64,000 nt of DNA from Marinobacterium mangrovicola (GTDB taxonomy: Bacteria > Pseudomonadota > Gammaproteobacteria > Pseudomonadales > Balneatricaceae), in NCBI RefSeq assembly GCF_004339595.1, contig NZ_SMFU01000014.1:124001-188000 (forward strand). The letters are read 5' to 3'. A program made the translations under genes and the position numbers. This document shows, in pieces, positions 53,584 through 62,075 of the stretch. How positions within the stretch are numbered: position 1 is the first letter of the stretch; every line of letters starts with the position of its first letter. The notes beneath the pieces were generated by a model, which saw only the letters and a program-made list of their open reading frames with translations, did not search any database and was not told the origin of the DNA.

Positions 53584-54891
53584 TTAGCGAGCGCTTTCCT
53601 TGGCTGAGCTTTCGCTTTCGATAGAAACCTCAGCCGCGTCATCTTCGCCAAGTACCTCGCGCACGATCAGCTCACTGGCATCATCCACCTGCTCGCGATC
53701 GACCACCGCTTTCTTCAGCTGAGGGTTTGATGGCATTTCGTACATGGTACGGCGCAGTACCGATTCCATGATCGACCTCAGGCCACGGGCACCGGTGCCG
53801 CGAGTGCAGGCCAGCTCGGCGATGCGGCTAAGCGCTTCCTCGGTAAAGGTCAGTTCCACCCCCTGATAGGCGAACAGCTGGGTGTACTGTTTAACCAGCG
53901 AGTTGCGCGGTTCCTTGAGCACCCGTACCAGGGCGTCTGCATCCAGTTCATGCAGGAAGGTAATGACCGGGAAGCGGCCGATAAATTCAGGGATCAAACC
54001 AAACCCCTGCAGATCATCGGGCTGCAGCGCCGCCAGCAGCTGGTCGTGGGAATGCTCCGGATCCTCGGTAAACGCTGCCTGAAAACCGATCCCCCCCTTT
54101 TTCGGTTTCAAACGCTGACGCACGAGTTCCTCGAGTCCGGGGAAGGCACCGCCGACAATAAAGAGGATATTGGTGGTATCGATCAGTTCATCGCCGTTTT
54201 CATGACGTCGACCGCTCTTGGGCAGTTTAACCTCGTTACCCTCCACCATTTTTAGCAGTGCCTGCTGCACGCCTTCGCCGGATACGTCACGAGTCGCGGT
54301 CGCCCCCCCGCCCTTGTTAGCCAGCTTATCCACCTCATCGACGTAAACGATACCCCATTGGGCGCGCTGCACATCACCGTCGGCAGCATCCACCAGCCGC
54401 CGCAGGATGGTATCCACATCATCGCCGACATAACCGGCCTGGGTCAGGGTGGTCGCATCCGCCACCACGAAGGGAACGCCGATCACCCGCGCCAGACTTT
54501 TCACCAGCAGGGTTTTACCAGTACCCGAAGGTCCCGCCATCAGGACGTTGGACTTCTCCAGCTCCACCGCCTGATCCGAGTCATGCAGGCTTTCACTCTT
54601 GCCGGTATTGAGCAGCCGCTGGTAGTGGTTGTAAACGGCAACCGCGAGGATCTCCTTGGCCCCATCCTGGCCGATCACATAGTCATCCAGATGCGACTTA
54701 ATCTCCTTGGGCGCCAGCAATGACTCAGCCAGATCAGCACGCTTGGCACTCTGGCCCCAGCTGTTAACGACCTGATGCGCCAGCTCCACACAGGCGGAGC
54801 AGATAAAGCCGTCATTGCCGGAAATTAGCGGTGTATCGGCGGACTGTTCGACCCCACAGAACGAGCAGTTAAGCTTGGATTTTTCGGTCAT
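53584..54891 (-). CDS. clpX: ClpX-like ATPase of the nif operon
   Basis: A 435-residue AAA+ unfoldase with an N-terminal zinc-binding domain whose four Cys are 9, 12, 31 and 34 (C-S-F-C ... C-S-A-C). Walker A is G-P-S-G-T-G-K-T and Walker [10 protein letters not shown]. The pore loop and the C-terminal helical domain are in place. It is the last gene of the nif operon, 14 bp after nifM. Azotobacter vinelandii has a clpX-like gene in the same position after nifM. It may recognise NifB or other nif proteins for degradation with ClpP; that function is known only from Azotobacter. The housekeeping clpX is expected elsewhere. Confidence 0.85.
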   Translation of the reverse strand: MTEKSKLNCSFCGVEQSADTPLISGNDGFICSACVELAHQVVNSWGQSAKRADLAESLLAPKEIKSHLDDYVIGQDGAKEILAVAVYNHYQRLLNTGKSESLHDSDQAVELEKSNVLMAGPSGTGKTLLVKSLARVIGVPFVVADATTLTQAGYVGDDVDTILRRLVDAADGDVQRAQWGIVYVDEVDKLANKGGGATATRDVSGEGVQQALLKMVEGNEVKLPKSGRRHENGDELIDTTNILFIVGGAFPGLEELVRQRLKPKKGGIGFQAAFTEDPEHSHDQLLAALQPDDLQGFGLIPEFIGRFPVITFLHELDADALVRVLKEPRNSLVKQYTQLFAYQGVELTFTEEALSRIAELACTRGTGARGLRSIMESVLRRTMYEMPSNPQLKKAVVDREQVDDASELIVREVLGEDDAAEVSIESESSAKESAR

Positions 54892-54905
54892 GCGTTCACC
54901 CCTGG

Positions 54906-55784
54906 TTATGCGTTAACCACTTTGGCCGGTGTATTCAGACGGTTGAGCTGCTCAGCGATCCACTGACGCTGGAACTGGGAGCGTTGACGCTCCTCCAGGC
55001 TCTGCCGCAGTTTGGGAAGGATTTCCGCCAGCGGGACCTGGCGCGGCGGCTCGATATCACCGCAAAGAAGAAGGTGGAAGCCGAGTTCCGAGCGCACAGG
55101 CTCACTGATTTCGCCCGCCTGCATCTCGAAAAGTACTGCATCGAGCTCAGGAAACAGCTTGCCCCGCTCCACCGTGCCTACCAGGCCACCATGAAAGGCA
55201 GTGGGACACTCGGAATGTTTCTGTGCCTGCTCTTCAAACCGGGAGGGTTTTGCCGTGACCCGGTTGCGAATCTCTCCGATCCGCTTGAGTGCTTCAGCCT
55301 CGCTGTTCTCCTTGAACTCATCGTTCACGGTGATCAGGATATGGCGTACCTGACGCTTCTCGGTCACCGCAAAGCGCTCCGGATGCAGGTAATAGAACAG
55401 CTCGGCATCCTCTTCGCTAACCTCAAACTGGCCCACGGAGACCCGGTCCAGAACCGCTTCTACCTGCAGCTCGCGACGCAGGCCCTCCCTGAGCAGCTCC
55501 TGGGTCAGCCCACCCTGCTCCACCGCTTGAAGAAAAGCGGCGTAATTTTCGAAACGGCTCTGGATCTCTTTCACCGCCGATTCCACCTGAGACTCAGGCA
55601 CAACGATTCCCTGGTTCTCGTCCGCATAGAGAATCGCACTCTCGATATTCAACTGATGCGCGACACGAGCGGCCGCTTCGGTTGCCTTATCGCCTTCCAG
55701 GTCATTCGGCGCGCAGTCGTAGTGGCTCCAGGCCAGTTTAAACAGGGCGTAGACCGCATGAGGGTTATCAGTGCTGGGACTCAT
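54906..55784 (-). CDS. nifM: NifM peptidyl-prolyl isomerase
   Basis: A 292-residue protein with an N-terminal helical region and a parvulin-type PPIase domain (about 165-265), with motifs [20 protein letters not shown] and [13 protein letters not shown]. NifM is needed to fold and activate the Fe protein NifH. I start at ATG 55784, which has GGAGGAG before it; the frame upstream to 55919 lies in nifZ. It overlaps nifZ by 17 bp. Confidence 0.93.
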   Translation of the reverse strand: MSPSTDNPHAVYALFKLAWSHYDCAPNDLEGDKATEAAARVAHQLNIESAILYADENQGIVVPESQVESAVKEIQSRFENYAAFLQAVEQGGLTQELLREGLRRELQVEAVLDRVSVGQFEVSEEDAELFYYLHPERFAVTEKRQVRHILITVNDEFKENSEAEALKRIGEIRNRVTAKPSRFEEQAQKHSECPTAFHGGLVGTVERGKLFPELDAVLFEMQAGEISEPVRSELGFHLLLCGDIEPPRQVPLAEILPKLRQSLEERQRSQFQRQWIAEQLNRLNTPAKVVNA

Positions 55785-56241
55785 CTGTCTGCTCCTCCGG
55801 TTCAGCGGCTTGCAACGCCACCTCGGGAATTTCAATTGCCTGTCCGTTGATAAAGATGTTGTAGTGAATATCACTGCCACCATCGCCATCACGGAGAACA
55901 TTCTCGACCTCACCCACATCGCCCGCCCTGGCGATCACCTCACCTTCCATTTTCAGGGTGCAGCGCACGCGAACCTTGTCGCGAAACTCAAAACGGTTCT
56001 GTACCCAGGGCGCGTCAGCGGGGATCAGCTCCTCCTCACGGCAGCCCACGGTTTTATCCTTGTCGAGAAAGTGCACACGGTAGATCAGTTGATCCTGCAA
56101 ATAGGTACCCACGTCGTACACCACGCCGGTGGCGCCGCGGGTTAGCAGCAGCTCGCCCACTTCCAGCCCGGGGTAGGTACCATCATTACGCACGTTGCGG
56201 GTCAGGCGCACAGAATCGCCATACTCGTATCTCGGACGCAT
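55768..56241 (-). CDS. nifZ: NifZ
   Basis: A 157-residue protein of the NifZ family (beginning MRPRYEYGDSVRLTRNVRNDGTYPGLEVGELLLTRG pattern: G-D-x-V-R-x-x-R-N-V-R-N-D-G-T). NifZ helps assemble the P-cluster of the MoFe protein. The C-terminal ~15 residues form an acidic tail. It starts 5 bp after nifW ends and overlaps nifM by 17 bp. Confidence 0.93.
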   Translation of the reverse strand: MRPRYEYGDSVRLTRNVRNDGTYPGLEVGELLLTRGATGVVYDVGTYLQDQLIYRVHFLDKDKTVGCREEELIPADAPWVQNRFEFRDKVRVRCTLKMEGEVIARAGDVGEVENVLRDGDGGSDIHYNIFINGQAIEIPEVALQAAEPEEQTDESQH

Positions 56242-56246
56242 AGGCT

Positions 56247-56579
56247 TCAGGACCCCAACAGCTGATCAAGCGGAACAAAGGTGGTCTGAGGCTCATGCAT
56301 GCGGAAAACCTTGAACACCTTCTCGGTCAGTGCATCGGACTCGACAAAGTCCTGATAGGCCTGGCCGAGCATCTGATGATAAGCGTCTTTCAACGCTGCT
56401 TCCTCTTCAGGCAGATTGCCGGCCTTTTCTACCTGCTGCAGATAGTCGTGGTAGCGCTGCATGATATGCAGGCGGTTAACCATCACGACCTTGGGATCGA
56501 ACTCGATCTCGAAATACTCAAGAAACTCTTCCGCCGAGCTCAGCTCTTCCAGGTCTTCAATAAACTCGAAGTCGCTCAT
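56247..56579 (-). CDS. nifW: NifW
   Basis: A 110-residue acidic protein with the NifW start D-F-E-F-I-E-D-L-E-E-L-S-S-A-E-E-F-L-E-Y-F and the R-L-H-I-M-Q-R-Y-H-D-Y-L region. NifW helps protect or mature the MoFe protein. Ribosome-binding site AGGGGG upstream. Between the unknown TPR-like gene and nifZ. Confidence 0.93.
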   Translation of the reverse strand: MSDFEFIEDLEELSSAEEFLEYFEIEFDPKVVMVNRLHIMQRYHDYLQQVEKAGNLPEEEAALKDAYHQMLGQAYQDFVESDALTEKVFKVFRMHEPQTTFVPLDQLLGS

Positions 56580-56592
56580 AACGGTTCCCCCT

Positions 56593-57117
56593 TTAAGCGC
56601 TCAGGCGCTGTGACAATGAGTAGATTCCCATGCGGTTGTAAGCCACCTCGAGCAGCATTCGTACGTTGAGGCGGTCAGCGGTATCCAGTTCCTGTACCTT
56701 TTCCAGCCGTTCGATACCGGACTCAACCTCACCCATGCGCAGTTGCAGATAGCCTGAGCCTTTCAGTGCCAGCAGGTAAAAACGCACCATGCTGAATGAC
56801 TGCATCATGCCGTGGGCGAGGATCTCCAGCGTCATCTGGCGCCAGTGGCCGCGGTAGCCGAACAGGCGGCCTGACAGGTTGATGGCGCACTCGGCGGTCT
56901 CCAGCGCATCGGCGTAACGGTGCTGGTAGTAATAGAAACGGTAAAGCGCGACATGAACCATCAGGTTATCCGGCGCCAGCGCCTGGGCTTTGAGCAGGTA
57001 AGGCTCAGCTTCGCCCTCGCTATAGGCCTCAGACGCCTGCTCTATCAACGCCAGCACGCACTCCTCCGGCGGGGTTTCGAAGTAAAGATCGTTAACATCG
57101 AAATCGTGCAGGTCCAT
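56593..57117 (-). CDS. nif-associated protein with TPR-like helices, unknown
   Basis: A 174-residue protein, beginning MDLHDFDVNDLYFETPPEECVLALIEQASEAY. The middle is two or three TPR-like helical pairs (A-P-D-N-L-M-V-H-V-A-L-Y-R-F-Y-Y-Y-Q-H-R-Y-A-D-A-L; A-L-K-G-S-G-Y-L-Q-L-R-M-G-E-V). It stands in the nif operon between cysE and nifW with 11-13 bp gaps on each side. Similar small unnamed genes occur at this position in Azotobacter-type nif clusters. Its role is unknown; a chaperone or adapter in nitrogenase maturation would fit its place and fold. Confidence 0.8.
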   Translation of the reverse strand: MDLHDFDVNDLYFETPPEECVLALIEQASEAYSEGEAEPYLLKAQALAPDNLMVHVALYRFYYYQHRYADALETAECAINLSGRLFGYRGHWRQMTLEILAHGMMQSFSMVRFYLLALKGSGYLQLRMGEVESGIERLEKVQELDTADRLNVRMLLEVAYNRMGIYSLSQRLSA

Positions 57118-57128
57118 CGCTATCCCCC

Positions 57129-57911
57129 TTAGGAAAAGTGTTGCTGGCCACCGGCGCAGTCTTTCTCGCAGATCTCGCTGGAGGGCGAGCAGTTGGCGTA
57201 GAAACTGGCCTGATAATCAGCCTCGAGACGCCCCTCGGTTTCCAGCCGAGCCTCCAGGTTGTCGATCCGTTCAAGCAGGCAGGCAATCGCCCGGCCGACG
57301 GGATCTGGAATCAGGTGATGATTAAGATTGATGCCGTGCTCGCCGCTATTGGCGGGCCGGTCAGAAACGATCCGGCCGGGAATTCCCACCACAGTGCTGC
57401 CCTCGGGCACATCCTGAACCACCACGGAATTAGCCCCGACCCGCGCATCGCTGGCGATAGTAATGGGCCCCAGCACCTTGGCTCCGGCGCCGACAAGGAC
57501 GCGATCGCCGAGCGTGGGATGGCGCCGGCCCTTGTTCCAGCTGGTACCTCCGAGGGTCACACCGTGGTAAAGGGTTACATCGTGGCCAACGATGGCCGTC
57601 TCACCGATCACCACACAGGCACCGTGGTCGATAAACAGCCGATCACCGATCTGAGCCCCGGGATGAATATCCACGTTAGTGAGCAGGCGCATCAGGTAGG
57701 CGATCAGCCGCGCCAGGTAACGCCAGTTCGCACGCCATAACCGATGCGCCAGACGGTGCATGATCACCGCGTGCACGCCCGGATAGGTGGTCAGCACTTC
57801 CAGCTTGTTGCGAGCGGCCGGATCACGCTGGAATACGCACCCGACATCCTCTTTCCAAAGGGCGAACAGGCTCTTTCTGGCAACAGGCAATGTGTTGAGG
57901 CCGGCGTTCAT
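57129..57911 (-). CDS. cysE: serine O-acetyltransferase CysE (nif-linked copy)
   Basis: A 260-residue left-handed beta-helix acetyltransferase. It has [15 protein letters not shown] and [11 protein letters not shown] motifs and a hexapeptide repeat core (about 70-190), plus an N-terminal ~60-residue extension. It converts serine and acetyl-CoA to O-acetylserine for cysteine. A nif-linked copy supplies extra cysteine for iron-sulfur clusters, as in Azotobacter. It ends in a Cys-rich tail. Confidence 0.9.
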   Translation of the reverse strand: MNAGLNTLPVARKSLFALWKEDVGCVFQRDPAARNKLEVLTTYPGVHAVIMHRLAHRLWRANWRYLARLIAYLMRLLTNVDIHPGAQIGDRLFIDHGACVVIGETAIVGHDVTLYHGVTLGGTSWNKGRRHPTLGDRVLVGAGAKVLGPITIASDARVGANSVVVQDVPEGSTVVGIPGRIVSDRPANSGEHGINLNHHLIPDPVGRAIACLLERIDNLEARLETEGRLEADYQASFYANCSPSSEICEKDCAGGQQHFS

Positions 57912-57921
57912 GGCGGCGTCC

Positions 57922-58077
57922 TTACTTGCCGGGCCGGCGATGAACCGGGTGGGCCACAGGCACAGTGCGGCCCATAACGAACCCGGTCAGTACCAGATGG
58001 CGTTTCATCGCGGCCGCATGCTGATCTTCAGCCTGATGGCGTTTGTTCTCTTCGGTGCGTTCAGTTTCCGGCTTCAT
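57922..58077 (-). CDS. 51-residue protein between nifV and cysE
   Basis: A small gene missed by length filters. On the minus strand the ribosome-binding site GGAGG lies inside the last codons of nifV, and ATG at 58077 starts a frame that overlaps the nifV stop by 17 bp. It encodes 51 residues, beginning [18 protein letters not shown], with a His/Arg-rich second half ([17 protein letters not shown]), and ends 10 bp before the cysE start. Tight packing and translational coupling argue that it is a real gene. No family recognised. Confidence 0.65.
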   Translation of the reverse strand: MKPETERTEENKRHQAEDQHAAAMKRHLVLTGFVMGRTVPVAHPVHRRPGK

Positions 58078-59224
58078 AGTGAAGTCCTCCTTCGGCGTTA
58101 AGAGTGTTCAAGTGCAATTGCTGCAGCTCCAGGGGAGTCGGAGCCTTTTTCGTGCGGGTGACAAAATCGCGGATCTGCTCCAGCACCCCGGATGCGTTGT
58201 CGCGGTCCAGGCTGATGCCAAGCAGTGAATAGGCGTGGATCACGGCACTGGTGCCCGAGTGCTTACCCAGCACCAGCTCATGGGAGCGGCCGAGCAGCAC
58301 GGGATCGAGGCCCTGATAATTGCGGAAATCTTTCAACAGACCGTCGGTATGAATGCCCGACTCATGGGTAAATACATTACTGCCTACCACGCTTTTCTGG
58401 CAGTGGACGGCACGACCGGACGCGATCTCAACCAGGGTGGACAGGCTGGATAACTGGGCGATTTCGACACCAGTATCGATGCCATAAAGCTGATGCAGGC
58501 CTACCACGGCCTCTTCCAGCGCGGCATTACCAGCACGCTCGCCAAGGCCATTCACGGTGGTGTTGATGTGGGTGGCGCCACCCATAACTGCCGCCAGCGT
58601 ATTAGCGGTAGCGAGCCCCAGGTCATCATGGGCATGCATCTCGATCTCAAGATCGGTATGCGCCCGCAGGCTCTGCATCTGGGAAAGGACGGTAAAGGGT
58701 TCAAGAATACCCAGGGTGTCGGCGAAGCGAATACGGCGGGCGCCGGCCTTCTCGGCAACGGCAATCATTTCACGCAGGAAATCGAGATCGGCGCGGGAGG
58801 CATCTTCACAGCCGATGCAGACATCAAAGCCGAGATCCAGAGCCTTGCGTACCTGACGGTCGATCTGCTCCAGGACCCAGCGGCGGTCACGCCCCAGCTT
58901 GTGAGCGATCTGCTGATCAGAGGCGGCAACGGAAAGGTCGACCAGATCCACACCGGTTCCGGCGGCGGAGTAGAGGTCGTTGTCGCACATCCGACACCAG
59001 GCCATCAGACGTGCGCCGAGGTTCTCGGCGGCGATGGCGCGCATTACCTCGCGCTCCGCCTCCCCCATGGCGGGGATGCCCATCTCCAGTTCGGGTACAC
59101 CGGCAGCGGCGAGCGCCTTCGCAATGCGGATTTTTTCTTCCGCATTAAAAGCCACCCCGGCGGTCTGCTCTCCATCCCGCAGCGTGGTGTCGTTAATTAC
59201 GACCTGGCGCTTGGTGTGCTTCAT
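58061..59224 (-). CDS. nifV: homocitrate synthase NifV
   Basis: A 387-residue TIM-barrel enzyme that condenses acetyl-CoA with 2-oxoglutarate to homocitrate, the organic acid of the FeMo cofactor. It opens with V-V-I-N-D-T-T-L-R-D-G-E-Q-T-A-G-V-A-F, with the active-site Arg and metal ligand Asp, and has the H-A-H-D-D-L-G-L-A and N-T-T-V-N-G-L-G-E-R-A-G metal/catalytic segments near residues 195 and 222. It is the first gene of the operon, with its own sigma54 promoter and NifA site. nifU and nifS are not beside it. Confidence 0.96.
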   Translation of the reverse strand: MKHTKRQVVINDTTLRDGEQTAGVAFNAEEKIRIAKALAAAGVPELEMGIPAMGEAEREVMRAIAAENLGARLMAWCRMCDNDLYSAAGTGVDLVDLSVAASDQQIAHKLGRDRRWVLEQIDRQVRKALDLGFDVCIGCEDASRADLDFLREMIAVAEKAGARRIRFADTLGILEPFTVLSQMQSLRAHTDLEIEMHAHDDLGLATANTLAAVMGGATHINTTVNGLGERAGNAALEEAVVGLHQLYGIDTGVEIAQLSSLSTLVEIASGRAVHCQKSVVGSNVFTHESGIHTDGLLKDFRNYQGLDPVLLGRSHELVLGKHSGTSAVIHAYSLLGISLDRDNASGVLEQIRDFVTRTKKAPTPLELQQLHLNTLNAEGGLHYEAGN

Positions 59225-59267
59225 TTGGCTTACCCCTGTAATCCAACTGGATTGTCAGTTAGACAGG

Positions 59268-59283
59268 TGCAAACCTCGTTCCA
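59268..59283 (-). promoter_or_regulatory. sigma54 (-24/-12) promoter of nifV operon
   Basis: On the minus strand, TGGAACGAGGTTTGCA, one base different from TGGCACG-N4-TTGCA, with GG and GC ten bases apart. Start of transcription near 59257, about 33 bp before the nifV ATG. Confidence 0.9.
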
Positions 59284-59365
59284 CGAAGCTTTATCTTAAA
59301 TTTCAGTCGCTTAGAAATTTGTAGCTGAGTATAACAAGCCAACAACAAGACAAAACGCGCTGTTT

Positions 59366-59381
59366 TGTAGCAAAGCGAACA
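59366..59381. promoter_or_regulatory. NifA upstream activator site of nifV operon
   Basis: TGT-AGCAAAGCGA-ACA (on the plus strand), a perfect TGT-N10-ACA, about 85-100 bp upstream of the promoter element. Nearly identical to the first NifA site in front of the flavodoxin gene. Confidence 0.88.
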
Positions 59382-59462
59382 GCCTGGCGAAGAGTCGCCG
59401 GTGCAAGTAAAAGCGGCTGCTACAGCGGCCTGTTAAGAATAATCCGGAGCGCTTTGAACGAA

Positions 59463-59696
59463 TCAGCGTTTACGGCGACCGATATCCCGCATCAAGCCGC
59501 TAATATCCAGATCCGCAGCTTCGGCAAGCGCGGCGATATCTTTGGGAGGCGAGGGCGGAAAGCTGCTGTGAGAGCGCGCACGCTCAGATTGGCGACGTTT
59601 CTTTTCTTCCGCTTTCTTCTCAACCAGCTTCTGAATGTCTTCCAGCTGATCGAGCGAAAACTGCTGCAGATAAACAGTAATATCGTCTTCTTTCAT
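59463..59696 (-). CDS. small charged protein, unknown
   Basis: A 77-residue protein with a coiled-coil-like N-terminal half (L-Q-Q-F-S-L-D-Q-L-E-D-I-Q-K-L-V-E-K-K-A-E-E-K-K-R-R-Q) and a short C-terminal helix followed by a basic tail. The first half recalls H-NS-type oligomerisation regions but no DNA-binding motif is seen. It lies upstream of the nifV promoter on the same strand. Function unknown. Confidence 0.6.
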   Translation of the reverse strand: MKEDDITVYLQQFSLDQLEDIQKLVEKKAEEKKRRQSERARSHSSFPPSPPKDIAALAEAADLDISGLMRDIGRRKR

Positions 59697-59982
59697 GTGT
59701 TAAGAGATGTTGAACCCTGAAGGCGACGGGAGTATCGCCTGAGATAAGATAAATCCTAGTGTAGCGACTAGCGCGCCAACACTGAAGTTTTTTATTCCAC
59801 CGCCATAAAGTGCAGCCCTGCCCTGCTGCCACGCCTGCTGCAAGCGACCCTATAGGATGGTCGAGCGAACTCCAAGCCTTCTACGAGGCTGGGACACTAA
59901 ACGGATCAGAGGAGACTCTGGCATAGAAAAAAAGCCTCCTCGATCGCGCCAGTTTATAAGTCGCTAACTGGATACTAAGTGA

Positions 59983-60324
59983 CTATTTCGGAGACTTGTT
60001 ACAGCAGTGTGGAACATGCCGGGATGAATCCCAGGTGTTGCGATCAGTCATCCGATACCAGCCAAGGCGCAGCTGCGCCAGCCGGCCGTGCTCAAGCCCG
60101 GCTCCAGACTGCACCAGCACCTCGATGACCTGATCGAGCTGTAACTGAGATGCATCGTAACGCAGTTCCAGCTGCTGCTCCCCCTGCCAATGGACCGATG
60201 CCATGCCGACCAACGCCTCCAGCCGGGACTGAAGTAATTCCTTATCGACGGCTTGCTTAACCAGTTTAAGACGACGTTTGAGAATAAATTCCAGATTAAG
60301 TTCCGGTTCTACCTGATTGCTCAT
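59983..60324 (-). CDS. small protein with HMA-like domain, unknown
   Basis: A 113-residue protein whose first ~85 residues fit a ferredoxin-like beta-alpha-beta domain of heavy-metal-associated type (helix, V-H-W-Q-G-E-Q-Q-L-E-L-R-Y-D, then helix), but without the CxxC metal motif. The C-terminus ends in R-H-V-P-H-C-C-N-K, a possible metal-binding tail. The role is unknown. It lies 62 bp downstream of the Cys-rich secreted protein gene on the same strand. Confidence 0.55.
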   Translation of the reverse strand: MSNQVEPELNLEFILKRRLKLVKQAVDKELLQSRLEALVGMASVHWQGEQQLELRYDASQLQLDQVIEVLVQSGAGLEHGRLAQLRLGWYRMTDRNTWDSSRHVPHCCNKSPK

Positions 60325-60386
60325 AATGCTTACTCCTGACCGATAAAAAGCTGAAACCTTTGCTAAAAAACCTTCGCTTTAGAGTT

Positions 60387-60725
60387 TCAACTCGCAGGAG
60401 GATGCAGGAGTTGGCGGGCATGACCCGGCAGTGGCGATTGCAACGCCTCCTGCTGCCAGCCCCGCGATACCGGAACAATCGGCGTTACAAAACTTTGTGC
60501 CGCACGGGCTTTGAGCAGGCAAAACGCCTGGCAGCAGCCCACGGAATGATTGCTGTCACATACACTGGTTTCGCCATCACACTGCCCGGCTTTCACCACA
60601 GCGGCTGGCGTCGTGCCGACAATCTGATGGCATGACTGCACCGCCAGGGCCGCCTCCCAGGGGGAAAGCAGCACCAGCAATATCATTAACAGCAGTGATT
60701 GCATTGAAAAATGGCGTCGTTTCAT
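60387..60725 (-). CDS. Cys-rich secreted small protein
   Basis: A 112-residue exported protein with a signal peptide (about 1-29, ending A-L-A). The mature part holds six Cys and a few His (S-C-H-Q, Q-C-D-G, V-C-D, G-C-C-Q-A-F-C), which suggests metal binding or disulfide bonds. It resembles small periplasmic proteins linked to copper or mercury handling (DUF2946-like), but the match is not firm. Confidence 0.6.
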   Translation of the reverse strand: MKRRHFSMQSLLLMILLVLLSPWEAALAVQSCHQIVGTTPAAVVKAGQCDGETSVCDSNHSVGCCQAFCLLKARAAQSFVTPIVPVSRGWQQEALQSPLPGHARQLLHPPAS

Positions 60726-60856
60726 CGCCCTCTTCTATCCATTCGCTGTGACAGAACCTACAAAACAGGGGCCGAGGCCCAGGATAAAGAATCTATCCTG
60801 GCGACACTGCAAAAAGCTTACCGGCAGCTTTTGAGCATTTTCAGACCAGCACAGTC

Positions 60857-61978
60857 TCAAACCGGCACGTGCTGGGGCATCGGCAGATTATGCAGCGGGT
60901 TTTCATCCCAAAGCGGAATAAAGAACTTGTCTACCGCCTCCAGATCAACCTCGCCGACCGACTTGAACGTCCAGGCAGGCGTGCGATCCTTATCGACCAG
61001 CAGGGCACGGACTCCTTCCGGGAATTCGCGATGCAAGCCGCACTGCACCGCCAGGTTCATCTCGGCGGCAAAACACTCACGCAGTGAGAGATACCGGCAG
61101 ATGCGCAGCTGACGCTCAATAATAAACAGCGACAGCGGACTACCCCGGCTGACTGACGCCTGCGCCCGTTCCAGCCATTTGTCGTTAGTCTCCGTCGCCA
61201 GCAGAGCCTCGATCAGCGCCGGCACATCCGGTTGATCGGTGATATCCTGAATCAGGTCGAAATGATCCTGCACCGGTGAGTGCGGATTCATCTGCACCTC
61301 GGAGTCGGTTTCCAGCCCTCGCAATACCGTTGAGACCACAGTATCGGCGCTGAGTTTTTCCCAACTCGCTTCCAGCAACAGCTCGAGCAGATCCTGGTAG
61401 CGGTCATTGCAGACAAACCGGTCGGCCAGACCAAGAAAGAGCGCATCAGCCGCGTTCACCGGGTTACCGGTCAACGCGAGAAACAGCCCCATCCTTCCGG
61501 GCACACGATTCAAAAACCAGCTCGCTCCCACATCCGGAAACAGACCGATGGTCACTTCCGGCATCGCCAGATGGGATCTTTCGGTGACCACACGGTGACT
61601 GCAGCCATTCATCAGCCCCATACCGCCGCCCATGACGATGCCATCCGCCCAGCAGATAATCGGCTTGGGAAACATATGCAGCTGGTAATCGAGCCGGTAT
61701 TCCGCCTCAAAGTAGCGCCGCGGTGCGCCCAGATCGCCATCCTTGATCTGGTTATGCAGGCTGACCACATCACCACCGGCGCAGAAGGCTTTCTCGCCCG
61801 CCCCTCGCAACACGACAGCACAGACATCATCGGCGTCGGCCCATTCGGCCAGCCGCGGAGAGAGCTGCTCGATCATCGATTGGCTCAACGCGTTGAGCGA
61901 GCGTTCCGCATTAAGCACGACTTCCATCACCCGATGGCCATCGGCCGTGGCGTGGCTATTAACAAGAACTGACGACAT
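60857..61978 (-). CDS. 3-hydroxyisobutyryl-CoA hydrolase (enoyl-CoA hydratase family)
   Basis: A 373-residue crotonase-fold enzyme of valine catabolism that splits 3-hydroxyisobutyryl-CoA. Motifs: G-A-G-E-K-A-F-C-A-G-G-D-V-V-S-L near residue 59, G-I-V-M-G-G-G-M-G-L-M (oxyanion hole) near 113, and M-P-E-V-T-I-G-L-F-P-D-V-G-A-S-W-F-L near 138. The extra length compared with simple enoyl-CoA hydratases matches HIBYL-CoA hydrolases. Alone on its strand between the small genes and hexR. Confidence 0.9.
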   Translation of the reverse strand: MSSVLVNSHATADGHRVMEVVLNAERSLNALSQSMIEQLSPRLAEWADADDVCAVVLRGAGEKAFCAGGDVVSLHNQIKDGDLGAPRRYFEAEYRLDYQLHMFPKPIICWADGIVMGGGMGLMNGCSHRVVTERSHLAMPEVTIGLFPDVGASWFLNRVPGRMGLFLALTGNPVNAADALFLGLADRFVCNDRYQDLLELLLEASWEKLSADTVVSTVLRGLETDSEVQMNPHSPVQDHFDLIQDITDQPDVPALIEALLATETNDKWLERAQASVSRGSPLSLFIIERQLRICRYLSLRECFAAEMNLAVQCGLHREFPEGVRALLVDKDRTPAWTFKSVGEVDLEAVDKFFIPLWDENPLHNLPMPQHVPV

Positions 61979-62075
61979 GATCCCTCCGCTGGTTATTCGA
62001 TTTATTCAACGTTCTGCCCTTAATACAGGGCAGATATTCAAACATATCAGAGGCGGAGACGTCGCGGGACGGAAA

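Noticed and set aside
60747-60762. TGT-N10-ACA (a NifA-like site) in front of the Cys-rich secreted protein
   Set aside because: A bare TGT-N10-ACA is expected about once per 4 kb by chance. No sigma54 element is present and it lies only 22 bp before the start codon.
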